Positions 56,295 through 64,000 of a DNA stretch of 64,000 bases are shown here, one piece after another (position 1 is the stretch's first letter; each line of letters starts with the position of its first letter). The notes beneath the pieces are model-generated. The model had not been told where the DNA came from. It saw only the letters and a list, made by a program, of their open reading frames with translations, and ran no database searches. The DNA comes from an uncultured Acidovorax sp. (GTDB lineage: Bacteria > Pseudomonadota > Gammaproteobacteria > Burkholderiales > Burkholderiaceae_C). The DNA is taken from positions 248,001 to 312,000 of the forward strand of contig CAJYKV010000015.1 in the NCBI GenBank assembly GCA_913774955.1, given 5' to 3'. The translations under genes and the position numbers were made by a program.

Positions 56295-58193
56295 ATGAAC
56301 CGTTACCCGGTCTGGAAGTACGCGATCCTCGTGGTCGTGCTGCTCGTGGGCATCCTCTATTCCCTGCCCAATGTGTTCGGCGAGGCGCCCGCGGTGCAGG
56401 TGTCCTCGGCCAAGGCGTCGCTGAAGATCGAGCCGTCGCTGCAGGGCCGCGTCGAAGAGGCCCTGAAGGCGGCGGGCATCACGCCCGACGCGGTGGGCTT
56501 CGACGGCAATTCGGTGCGCGCGCGCTTCGACACGCCCGACACGCAGCTCAAGGCCAAGGACGTGATCCAGAAGGCCCTGGTGCCCGATCCGGCCGATCCG
56601 CAGTACATCGTCGCGCTGAACCTGGTCTCGCGCTCGCCCGCGTGGCTCACCGCGCTGCACGCGCAGCCCGTCTATCTGGGCCTGGACCTGCGCGGCGGCG
56701 TGCATTTCATGCTGCAGGTGGACATGCAGGCCGCGATCACCAAGAAGGCCGAGTCCTTCGCGGGCGATCTGCGCACCCTCATGCGCGACCGCAACATCCG
56801 CCACGGCGGCATCAACCGCGACGGCCAGACCATCGACGTGCGCCTGCGCGACGAGGCGGCCGCCACGGCCACGCGCAACCTGATCTCCGACCAGTTCCCC
56901 GACCTCGTGGCCACCGCCACGCCGGACGGCAACGGCGTGCTGGTGCGGGCGACCATCAAGCCCGAGGCCCTGCGCAAGGTGCAGGACCAGGCACTCAAGC
57001 AGAACATGACCACGCTGCACAACCGGATCAACGAACTCGGCGTGGCCGAGCCGGTGATCCAGCAGCAGGGTACCGACCGCATCGTGGTGCAGCTGCCCGG
57101 CGTGCAGGACACGGCCAAGGCCAAGGACATCCTGGGCCGCACCGCCACCCTCGAAGTGCGCATGGTGGACGAGAGCACCGAGGCGCGCGGCGCCGAGCGC
57201 GGCTCCGGCCCCGTGCCCTTCGGCAGCGAGCGCTACCCCGACCGCAACGGCCAGGCCATCATCGTCAAGAAGCAGGTCATCCTGACGGGCGAGAACCTCA
57301 CCGACGCGCAGCCCGGCTTCGACGGCCAGACGCAGGAGCCCACCGTCAACCTGACGCTCGACGCCAAGGGCGCGCGCATCTTCAAGGACATCACGCGCGA
57401 GAACATCGGCAAGCGCATGGCCATCGTGCTCTTCGAGAAGGGCAAGGGCGAGGTCGTGACGGCCCCGGTGATCCGCTCCGAAATCGGCGGCGGCCGCGTG
57501 CAGATCTCCGGCCGGATGACCACCGCCGAGGCCAACGACACCTCGCTGCTGCTGCGCGCCGGCTCGCTGGCCGCGCCGATGGAGATCATCGAGGAATTCA
57601 CCATCGGCCCGAGCCTCGGCGCCGACAACATCAGCCGCGGCATCCACAGCGTGGTCTGGGGCATGGTGGCCATCGCCGTGTTCATGTGCGTGTACTACGC
57701 GCTCTTCGGCGTGTTCTCCACCATCGCGCTGTCGGTGAACGTGCTCATGCTGATCGCCGTGCTGTCCATGCTGCAGGCCACGCTGACGCTGCCCGGCATC
57801 GCCGCCATGGCGCTCGCGCTGGGCGTCGCCATCGATTCGAACGTGCTGATCAACGAGCGCATCCGCGAGGAACTGCGCGCGGGCGTCGCGCCGCAGGCGG
57901 CCATCCATGCGGGCTACGAGCGCGCCTGGGCGACGATCCTCGACTCCAACGTCACCACGCTCATCGCCGGCCTTGCGCTGCTGGCCTTCGGCTCGGGGCC
58001 CGTGCGCGGCTTCGCCGTGGTGCATTGCCTGGGCATCCTGACGAGCATGTTCTCGGCCGTGTTCTTCTCGCGCGGTCTGGTGAACCTCTGGTATGGCCGC
58101 AAGAAGAAGCTCAAGAGCGTGTCCATCGGCCAGGTGTGGAAGCCCGGTACCGACACCCCGGCGGTGCCTTCCACACCCGCCAAGACGAACTGA
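56295..58193 (+). CDS. secD: protein translocase subunit SecD
   Basis: 632-residue SecD, which with SecF uses the proton gradient to pull translocated proteins to the periplasm. TM1 is at about residues 7-25. The periplasmic P1 domain includes VYLGLDLRGGVHFMLQVD (about 126-143) and NELGVAEPVIQQQGTDRIVV. The TM2-TM6 block (about 455-600) has GVAIDSNVLINERIREEL with the family's key Asp and SNVTTLIAGLAL. The length is slightly above the usual 615-620. It is the first half of secDF, with secF 97 bp downstream. Confidence 0.96.
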   Translation: MNRYPVWKYAILVVVLLVGILYSLPNVFGEAPAVQVSSAKASLKIEPSLQGRVEEALKAAGITPDAVGFDGNSVRARFDTPDTQLKAKDVIQKALVPDPADPQYIVALNLVSRSPAWLTALHAQPVYLGLDLRGGVHFMLQVDMQAAITKKAESFAGDLRTLMRDRNIRHGGINRDGQTIDVRLRDEAAATATRNLISDQFPDLVATATPDGNGVLVRATIKPEALRKVQDQALKQNMTTLHNRINELGVAEPVIQQQGTDRIVVQLPGVQDTAKAKDILGRTATLEVRMVDESTEARGAERGSGPVPFGSERYPDRNGQAIIVKKQVILTGENLTDAQPGFDGQTQEPTVNLTLDAKGARIFKDITRENIGKRMAIVLFEKGKGEVVTAPVIRSEIGGGRVQISGRMTTAEANDTSLLLRAGSLAAPMEIIEEFTIGPSLGADNISRGIHSVVWGMVAIAVFMCVYYALFGVFSTIALSVNVLMLIAVLSMLQATLTLPGIAAMALALGVAIDSNVLINERIREELRAGVAPQAAIHAGYERAWATILDSNVTTLIAGLALLAFGSGPVRGFAVVHCLGILTSMFSAVFFSRGLVNLWYGRKKKLKSVSIGQVWKPGTDTPAVPSTPAKTN

Positions 58194-58210
58194 CCGAAGG
58201 AAGACACGCC

Positions 58211-58285
58211 ATGGAATTCTTGGTTCCGGCATCACATGCGCGCCGCGCATATGAGCCTTCTCCGAAAACTCCACACAAGGAATAA
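58211..58285 (+). CDS. possible 24-codon leader ORF between secD and secF
   Basis: ATG at 58211 follows GAAGGAAG with good spacing and encodes MEFLVPASHARRAYEPSPKT and four more residues, stopping 5 bp before secF. Its first codons (ATGGAATTCTTG) resemble the real secF start (ATGGAGTTTTTC), so it may be a duplicated start region or a small translated leader for secF. It could also be chance. No known function. Confidence 0.3.
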   Translation: MEFLVPASHARRAYEPSPKTPHKE

Positions 58286-58290
58286 AAATC

Positions 58291-59244
58291 ATGGAGTTTT
58301 TCCGCATCAAAAAAGACATCCCGTTCATGAAGCACGCGTTGGTCTTCAACGCGATCTCCTTCATCACCTTCGCGCTGGCCGTGTTCTTCCTGGTCACGCG
58401 CGGGCTGCACCTGTCGGTGGAGTTCACGGGCGGCACCGTGATGGAGGTGGCCTACACGCAGGCGGCCGACACCGGCAAGGTGCGCGAGGCCGTCTCGAGC
58501 CTGGGCTACTCCGACGTGATCGTGCAGAACTTCGGCACCTCGCGGGACGTGATGATCCGCCTGCCCGTGCAGAAGGGCGCGACCTCGGCGCAGCAGAGCG
58601 AGCAGGTGATGGGCGCCCTCAAGGCGCAGGACCCGGGCGTCACGCTGCGCCGCACCGAGTTCGTCGGTCCGCAGGTGGGCGAGGAACTGGTGCATGGCGG
58701 CCTCATGGCGCTGGCCATGGTGGTGGTCGGCATCGTGGTGTACCTGGCGTTCCGCTTCGAGTGGAAGTTCGGCGTCGCGGCCATCATCGCCAACCTGCAC
58801 GACGTGGTCATCATCCTGGGCTTCTTCGCGTTCTTCCAGTGGGAGTTCTCGCTCGCCGTGCTGGCCGGCGTGCTCGCGGTGCTGGGCTACTCGGTGAACG
58901 AATCCGTGGTGATCTTCGACCGGATCCGCGAGGCCTTCCGCAAGTACCGCAAGATGACCACGCACGAGGTCATCGACCACGCCATCACGAGCACGATGAG
59001 CCGCACGATCATCACCCACGCCTCCACCGAGGCGATGGTGCTGTCGATGTTCTTCTTCGGCGGCCCGAGCCTGCACTACTTCGCGCTCGCGCTGACCATC
59101 GGCATCCTGTTCGGCATTTATTCCTCCGTGTTCGTCGCCGCCGCCATCGCGATGTGGCTGGGCATCAAGCGCGAAGACCTGATCAAGGCGCCTGCGCGCA
59201 AGGAAGGCGACCCCAACGATCCGAACGCTGGAGCGGCCGTCTAG
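58291..59244 (+). CDS. secF: protein translocase subunit SecF
   Basis: 317-residue SecF. TM1 (about residues 17-36) is followed by a periplasmic domain (VEFTGGTVMEVAYTQAADTG, about 43-62, containing the conserved EFTGG). The TM2-TM6 block (about 137-295) has GYSVNESVVIFDRIRE (about 201-216, with the key Asp) and TSTMSRTIITHAST. The length is normal. It forms a complex with SecD and YajC. The start MEFFRIKKDIPFMKHALVFN is the conserved N-terminus and follows AAGGA. Confidence 0.96.
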   Translation: MEFFRIKKDIPFMKHALVFNAISFITFALAVFFLVTRGLHLSVEFTGGTVMEVAYTQAADTGKVREAVSSLGYSDVIVQNFGTSRDVMIRLPVQKGATSAQQSEQVMGALKAQDPGVTLRRTEFVGPQVGEELVHGGLMALAMVVVGIVVYLAFRFEWKFGVAAIIANLHDVVIILGFFAFFQWEFSLAVLAGVLAVLGYSVNESVVIFDRIREAFRKYRKMTTHEVIDHAITSTMSRTIITHASTEAMVLSMFFFGGPSLHYFALALTIGILFGIYSSVFVAAAIAMWLGIKREDLIKAPARKEGDPNDPNAGAAV

Positions 59245-59399
59245 GCGCCCTCCACAAGGCCGGCTCCCCGCCGGAGCACGGTGCAGGGCCGCGGCAGGCG
59301 GCCGGGCCCGTGCGCCGTTCCGCGGTGCGGATCGGCCTTCCGATATAAGCAGATTCCCACACGCCGGCCCCAGGGTTGCACACGCATAATCCGCGGCGT

Positions 59400-61790
59400 A
59401 TGGAGACATCCACCCCCCCTCAATCGAACGCGCGGCGCCTGGCGCGCCTGGGCCGCCAGCGTTTCGTGGAGGGGCTGAGCGCGGACCTGCCCGGCCTGGA
59501 CGCCGAGCTCCAGGAATTCACCGCGCACCTCATGGGCCTCACGGCCACCCAGCGCGTGATGCAGGAGCGGCGCGACCTGTGGATGCGCTACCAGCAATTC
59601 CATGCGGTCTGGGCCGCGGGCGCCGCGCGCGCCCTGGGCGATGCGCTGTCGTCCCTCGCCAGCACGCGCAGCGCGGCCTTGTCCGCAGGGCTGGCCGCCG
59701 GCGGCCTCGAACTGCTGAGCGACGACGTGGTGGAGAACCGGATCCTCGCCTCGCGCATCGGCCTGTCGGTGGGCGAGCAGGCGGGCACCGCGTTCGATGC
59801 GGTCCGGCAGCACATCCAGCACCTGGAGGGCGAAGAGCCCGGCGAGCGCGACATCCTCCGCCCCGAGGTGCTCGCGCTGCGGCTGGTGGACCCGTGGGTC
59901 GCCAGCGGCCTGCTGCGCTCCGACCTGCAGGCCCTGCTGGAGCCGCTGCAGCGCGGCCTCGGCGCCCTGGTGCTCTCGCGCTACCAGGATCTCGTCGCAT
60001 TCTTCGAGCAGCACGGCGTGCGCCCGGACGGCGACCTGCGATCGCGCGTGCGCCGCACCGGCGGATCGACCGTGCAGGCCCCGCTGGGCAGCCCATTGCC
60101 CGGCGCGGACGGTGCCCGGGGCATTGCTTCCGGGGCAGGGAGCCTGTCCCGCGAAGGATTGCGCGGCGGATCGCAGCCAGCGGGCCAGGGAGGCCCTCCT
60201 GGCGCGGCGGCGGGTTTCGCCGGCACGCAGGCCGCCGCCTACGGCACGCCGATGGCCCGCGCGCGCCAGCGTGCGCAGGGCGTGATGGGCCGGCTGCACC
60301 GGATGCTCGTGCAGCCCGCCGTCGCCGCCTTCTCGGCGTCCGGCGCCGGGCGGATGCCCGGTGCGCCCGCCACGGCGGTGGCGCCGGCCTCCGCGGCGCT
60401 GCAGCGGGCCCTGGCCGAGCAGCGGCTGGAGGCCGACAGCTTCTACCGCGGCAGCGGAGTCGCCACGCTGGTGATGGATTACCACAGCCCCGCGGCCGTC
60501 GTGCAGGTCGTCGGCGCGGTGCGCGAGCGCGCCGCGGAGTTCAAGGCCAAGGCCTCGACGCCGGGCGAAAAGGCCATCATCGAGGTGGTCGCCCTGATGT
60601 TCCAGAGCATCCTGAGCGAGGACCGCATTCCCCCGGCGATGCGCGTGTGGTTCGCGCGGCTGCAGGTGCCGGTGCTGCGCGTGGCGCTGGCCGAACCGGA
60701 GTTCTTCAGCGACGTGGCGCATCCGGCCCGCCAGCTCATCGACCGCATGGGCGGGGTGGTGCTCGGGTTCGACACGGCCGCCATCCAGGGCAGTGCGCTG
60801 GAAGCCGAGGTCCGCCGCGTGGTGCAGGTGATCGAGCAGTATCCCGAGACCGGGCAGCGCGTGTTCCAGCTGGTGCTGGCCGAGTTCGAAACCTTCCTCT
60901 CCCGGTTCCTCACGGCGCCGCAGGCCACGTCGCGCATCGTCACGGTGGCCCAGCAGGTCGAGCAGAAGGAGACGATGGCGATCCAGTACACGATCGAATT
61001 GCGCAACCTGCTCAAGGACATGCCGGTGCGCGAGGAGATCCGCAATTTCCTCTTCAAGACCTGGGCCGAGGTGCTGGCCCTGTCGGCCGTGCGCAGCGGT
61101 GCGCAGCATGCCGACACGGCGGCCTTCAAGCGCGCGGCGACCGACCTGGTGTGGGCCGCGAGCGCCAAGCCCCAGCGCTCCGAGCGCGCCCAGGTCATCC
61201 AGAGCCTGCCCGCCCTGCTGCAGCGGCTGCGCCAGGGCCTGGCCTTGCTGGGGGTGACGGGCGCGCCGCAGGACGCGCACATCAAGGTCCTGACCGACAC
61301 GCTCGCGGACGCCTTCCTCTCCAGGACGGCCTCGATTCCCCAGGCGCACATCGATGCCATGGCGCGCAGGCTGGCCCACCTCGAGGATTACATGAGCGAC
61401 GCCACGCTGGGCGAGATGCCGCTCGACGCCGACTACCTGGAGATGATGCTCGGCATCGATGCCTCGTCCATCCACGTGGCGGCCGACAATGGCACCGCCG
61501 TGGACGAGGCGGTGCTGGCGTGGGCCGGGGAGCTGCAGATCGGGGACTGGTTCACGCTCGACCACAACGGCGCATCGGCCCAGGTGCAGTACGCATGGCA
61601 CAGCGAGCGCCGGCAACTGCACTTCTTCGCGGCGCCGGACGGCAGCAGCTACCTGCTGCAGCTGCGGCGCATGGCTGCCTACCTGCAGGCAGGGCTGCTG
61701 GTGCCGCAGGAAGAAGAAGCCCTCACGCTGCGCGCCACGCGCGACGCGCTCGCCAAGATCGACGCCAATCCGGAACGGCTGTTGGGGTAG
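59400..61790 (+). CDS. DUF1631 family protein
   Basis: 796-residue soluble protein matching the DUF1631 family known mainly from beta- and gamma-proteobacteria. The N-terminal half is helical (FTAHLMGLTATQRVMQERRD). A Gly/Ala/Pro-rich segment occurs at about residues 220-300. The central conserved block includes IEVVALMFQSILSEDRIPPA and FFSDVAHPARQLIDRMGG. The C-terminal 100 residues (GELQIGDWFTLDHNGASAQV, YLLQLRRMAAYLQAGLL) resemble a PilZ-like barrel. No catalytic motif is seen. The start at 59400 was chosen over an in-frame ATG 24 bp upstream. It is a single gene between secF and the halogenase region. Confidence 0.85.
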   Translation: METSTPPQSNARRLARLGRQRFVEGLSADLPGLDAELQEFTAHLMGLTATQRVMQERRDLWMRYQQFHAVWAAGAARALGDALSSLASTRSAALSAGLAAGGLELLSDDVVENRILASRIGLSVGEQAGTAFDAVRQHIQHLEGEEPGERDILRPEVLALRLVDPWVASGLLRSDLQALLEPLQRGLGALVLSRYQDLVAFFEQHGVRPDGDLRSRVRRTGGSTVQAPLGSPLPGADGARGIASGAGSLSREGLRGGSQPAGQGGPPGAAAGFAGTQAAAYGTPMARARQRAQGVMGRLHRMLVQPAVAAFSASGAGRMPGAPATAVAPASAALQRALAEQRLEADSFYRGSGVATLVMDYHSPAAVVQVVGAVRERAAEFKAKASTPGEKAIIEVVALMFQSILSEDRIPPAMRVWFARLQVPVLRVALAEPEFFSDVAHPARQLIDRMGGVVLGFDTAAIQGSALEAEVRRVVQVIEQYPETGQRVFQLVLAEFETFLSRFLTAPQATSRIVTVAQQVEQKETMAIQYTIELRNLLKDMPVREEIRNFLFKTWAEVLALSAVRSGAQHADTAAFKRAATDLVWAASAKPQRSERAQVIQSLPALLQRLRQGLALLGVTGAPQDAHIKVLTDTLADAFLSRTASIPQAHIDAMARRLAHLEDYMSDATLGEMPLDADYLEMMLGIDASSIHVAADNGTAVDEAVLAWAGELQIGDWFTLDHNGASAQVQYAWHSERRQLHFFAAPDGSSYLLQLRRMAAYLQAGLLVPQEEEALTLRATRDALAKIDANPERLLG

Positions 61791-62064
61791 GGCCGCCGCG
61801 CGGTTCGCTGGCTCTGGGGGAGGGCGTACCGGTGCCTGGGCGCGATGCCCCGGACCACGCCGTTTCCGTTCGACGTCATTAATTTTGAAAATCCATTGCA
61901 TCATTTTCTTTTGAGATGCATGGGTTCAAATAGTTGGCGCTTGTCATCCGTGAAATTTATCCTGTGGCTGCTCATCCATTGGGCCGGCCCATTCGTCGAT
62001 CCCCTCGTCTATTCGGGGCCGACGATGCGCTGTGTCACCACGATAAATTCTTCACGGGGGTTTC
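61791..62064. other. A+T-richer spacer before the halogenase-like gene
   Basis: The 274-bp gap has no supported gene. Its middle (about 61875-61960) is clearly richer in A+T than the flanks and holds an inverted repeat TGCATC (61897-61902) and GATGCA (61915-61920) that could be an operator for the downstream cluster. No confident -35/-10 pair or terminator was found. Confidence 0.4.
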
Positions 62065-63939
62065 GTGCATAAGGAATACTCTTCTTCGGACTGCCCCGAC
62101 GTCATCGTTGTCGGCGCCGGAATCGTCGGCCTGACCAATGCGCTGCAATTCGCCAAACGCGGCTTGAAGGTCACGCTGATCGACAGGATCTCCATCCGCA
62201 AGGACAGCTTCAAGGTGGGTGAATCCTTTCTTGTCTTCACCAGCGCATTCCTGAGGACCGTGGGTGAGCTGGATCGCTTCATCTCGGAAGAATCCTTCAT
62301 CAAACTCGGCGTATGGTTCACGGTGGGAGCCGAAAGAAAATCCGACTTCTCCGGCACCACCGAATGGGCGGTCAATGCCGATCCGCATCCACCCCATTAT
62401 CTTTTCGACCTCGCGCCCGACCAGAAGTGGTTCCGCTGCATGTTTCTCGACATGCAGATCGCGCGGCCGGACGCCGAGGCCGCCATGCGCGAGGCGGTGC
62501 GCGCGCATGAGAACATCCGGTTCCTCGACGACGTGCGCGCCAGGGAGATCGAGCTCTCGGAAGACGACGGCCCGCACCGGGTGCATCTGGACAGCCCCGA
62601 CCATCCGGAGCCGCTGCGGGCTTCCTGGATCATGGACTGCTCGGGCCGCAACCGCGTGCTGGCCCGCAAGCTGGACCACCGCGCCGAGCACCGCGAACTC
62701 GACGACGGCTTCCAGACGACGGCTGCCTGGGGGCAGTTCTCCCATGTGGACGATGCCAAGTTCGGCGGGCAGTGGACCGCGCTGCTGCGTTCGGGCCAGT
62801 GCACCCCGCGCGACCTCTACACCGTGCACCTCTGGGGCGTGGGCTACTGGATCTGGGTCATCCGGCTGTCGCAGAACCGGATCAGCGTCGGCGTCACCTT
62901 CGACCAGCGCCTGGCGCCCCCCGAGCGCACGCCGCGCGAGCAGTTCTGGTCGCTGATACGCCGCCATCCGCTGCTGGAAGGCATCATCGGCGAAGAGACG
63001 CTGCTGGAGTTCCAGTCCTTCCGCAACGTGCAGCACTGGACGGACCGCTTCGTCAGCGAGCGCCGCTACGCCATGGCCGGCGATGCGGGCAGCATCATCG
63101 ACGCCTACTACAGCCAGGGCATCGCGCTGGCGCTGGTGTCGAGCTGGCACATCGCCAACATCGTCGAGCGGCACGTGAAGACGCGCCGCATCGACCAGGC
63201 CTACATCGACCGCGTCAACGAGGCCACGCGGCAGGACTGGCACATGCTGCGCAACATGGTGCGGGAGAAATACACGCCGGCGATCGAAGACCCGCGGTTC
63301 TTCCTGCTCTCGCACATCCTCGACATGGCGATCTTCTGGTGCATGGGCAGCACCCGGGCCAAGCTGACCCGCTGGCTGGTGCGGACGGAAGGGTATGCCG
63401 ACCGGGAAACCCCCGAACTCGCCCGGTTGCGTGCCGGGGTGGAGAAGCGGCTCTTCTATTCCCGCTCGCCTTACTGGCTGGGCCTGTCGCCGGCACGCAT
63501 CGAGTCGATCCAGCGCCACCTGCAGGCGAAGATCGCCGAGCGGGCCCGCTGGCGGCTGGAACACGGCATCACCCTCTCGCCGATCACGAGCGTGCTCAGC
63601 GTCACGGCCCCGCTGCCGCAGATCTGGAAGCTCCCGTTCGCCCGGAAGGACCGCCCCGTGGACCTCAGCGGACGCGATCTGGTGCAGCCGGCTTCGCAGC
63701 GGCCGCCGGGCACCGCCAGCTGGTTCGACGCCCTGCCGATCTCCGTCAACACGAAGCTCGACTGGGTGATCCGTTGGCGGCCCCTGGGGCTGCTGGGGAG
63801 CTTCCTGTTCGGCTACCTCTACGATGCTGCGGACACGGGATGGCGCAAGCTGATGCTGCGGCTTCGGCCCGGGCGCCGCGGCGCCGGCGTGCTGGCGCAC
63901 GGCGCCGCAGGCAAGAACGGGAGCGGCTCCGATGCATAA
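62065..63939 (+). CDS. flavin-dependent halogenase-like FAD oxidoreductase
   Basis: 624 residues from a GTG start after a GGGGG ribosome segment. The FAD-binding GxGxxG is at 17-22 (VIVVGAGIVGLTNALQFAKR). VGESF follows. Lys80 in ESFIKLGVWF aligns by eye with the catalytic lysine (Lys79) of tryptophan halogenases. The halogenase motif WxWxIP appears as W262-I-W264-V-I266-R267. Further FAD contacts: MDCSGRNRVLARKL and AMAGDAGSIIDAYYSQGIA (about residue 336). The C-terminal 200 residues are longer than in typical halogenases. It overlaps the next gene by eight bases, suggesting the start of a specialised-metabolite operon. It could be a halogenase or an oxygenase relative. Confidence 0.75.
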   Translation: MHKEYSSSDCPDVIVVGAGIVGLTNALQFAKRGLKVTLIDRISIRKDSFKVGESFLVFTSAFLRTVGELDRFISEESFIKLGVWFTVGAERKSDFSGTTEWAVNADPHPPHYLFDLAPDQKWFRCMFLDMQIARPDAEAAMREAVRAHENIRFLDDVRAREIELSEDDGPHRVHLDSPDHPEPLRASWIMDCSGRNRVLARKLDHRAEHRELDDGFQTTAAWGQFSHVDDAKFGGQWTALLRSGQCTPRDLYTVHLWGVGYWIWVIRLSQNRISVGVTFDQRLAPPERTPREQFWSLIRRHPLLEGIIGEETLLEFQSFRNVQHWTDRFVSERRYAMAGDAGSIIDAYYSQGIALALVSSWHIANIVERHVKTRRIDQAYIDRVNEATRQDWHMLRNMVREKYTPAIEDPRFFLLSHILDMAIFWCMGSTRAKLTRWLVRTEGYADRETPELARLRAGVEKRLFYSRSPYWLGLSPARIESIQRHLQAKIAERARWRLEHGITLSPITSVLSVTAPLPQIWKLPFARKDRPVDLSGRDLVQPASQRPPGTASWFDALPISVNTKLDWVIRWRPLGLLGSFLFGYLYDAADTGWRKLMLRLRPGRRGAGVLAHGAAGKNGSGSDA

Positions 63940-64000
63940 GGCTATCTACCTCAGCCTCGGTGCGCCGCACCTCGAGTACCCGGGCGTGGAGGCCGCCCTG
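63932..64000 (+). CDS. downstream gene, first 23 codons only
   Basis: ATG at 63932 lies inside the end of the halogenase-like gene (eight-base overlap) and the frame MHKAIYLSLGAPHLEYPGVE stays open to the window edge. Too little is visible to name it; the KAIYLS-type opening is faintly like beta-ketoacyl synthases of aryl-polyene-like clusters. Its coupling to the previous gene supports a shared pathway. Confidence 0.55.
   Translation, partial: MHKAIYLSLGAPHLEYPGVEAAL

Overview
The window is GC-rich, densely packed bacterial chromosome. Gene content (beta-proteobacterial order lipoprotein-def-LysM-dprA, argC type 2, sucCD, purB-yaeQ, glnE, yhdP-nitrilase, yajC-secD-secF, DUF1631 protein, type IV pilins) points to a beta-proteobacterium of the Comamonadaceae, most like Acidovorax/Paracidovorax. 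That assignment is inferred from gene content and sequence style; no search was run. I see no rRNA, tRNA, IS element, prophage or CRISPR array.

Layout. 1-9.4 kb: partial lipoprotein and def facing LysM-dprA; argC; sucCD; a TerC-family membrane protein; a PP2C phosphatase and a double-FHA protein. 9.4-16.5 kb: surface-appendage region with two tandem type IV pilin genes (a good sigma-54 site before the first, a strong terminator between them), a small unknown gene, a 997-residue TPR/GT41 (OGT/SPINDLY-like) glycosyltransferase translationally coupled to a second glycosyltransferase, and, convergent, a more A+T-rich GT-C/GT39-like membrane protein. 16.5-27 kb: moaC, M48 protease, small membrane proteins, a second TerC protein preceded by a clear yybP-ykoY (Mn2+) riboswitch, zinc-ribbon proteins, purB-yaeQ, GST, a periplasmic glutathione peroxidase, and a degenerate HD-GYP protein. 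27-33.8 kb: a four-gene TetR-OMF-MFP-RND efflux operon transcribed leftward from a palindromic operator. 33.9-44.7 kb: glnE divergent from a tightly coupled yhdP-nitrilase-histidine kinase-FixJ-type regulator unit. 44.8-50.7 kb: envelope genes (OmpA-like lipoprotein, MltA), a two-lobed pepsin-like aspartic protease candidate, an MFS exporter, and an Lrp/AsnC regulator. 50.9-59.2 kb: a fused indolepyruvate ferredoxin oxidoreductase, a RES/Xre toxin-antitoxin pair, yajC, a dispersed repeat, secD and secF. 59.4-64 kb: a DUF1631 protein, then a flavin-dependent halogenase-like enzyme overlapping the start of a further gene that runs off the window.

The least ordinary elements are: the pilin-linked cytosolic O-glycosylation module; the pepsin-like protease; the Mn2+ riboswitch controlling only one of two TerC paralogues; a candidate small RNA with a CU-rich loop at about 24.9 kb; and the halogenase-like enzyme that keeps the catalytic lysine position but has WxWxIR in place of WxWxIP.
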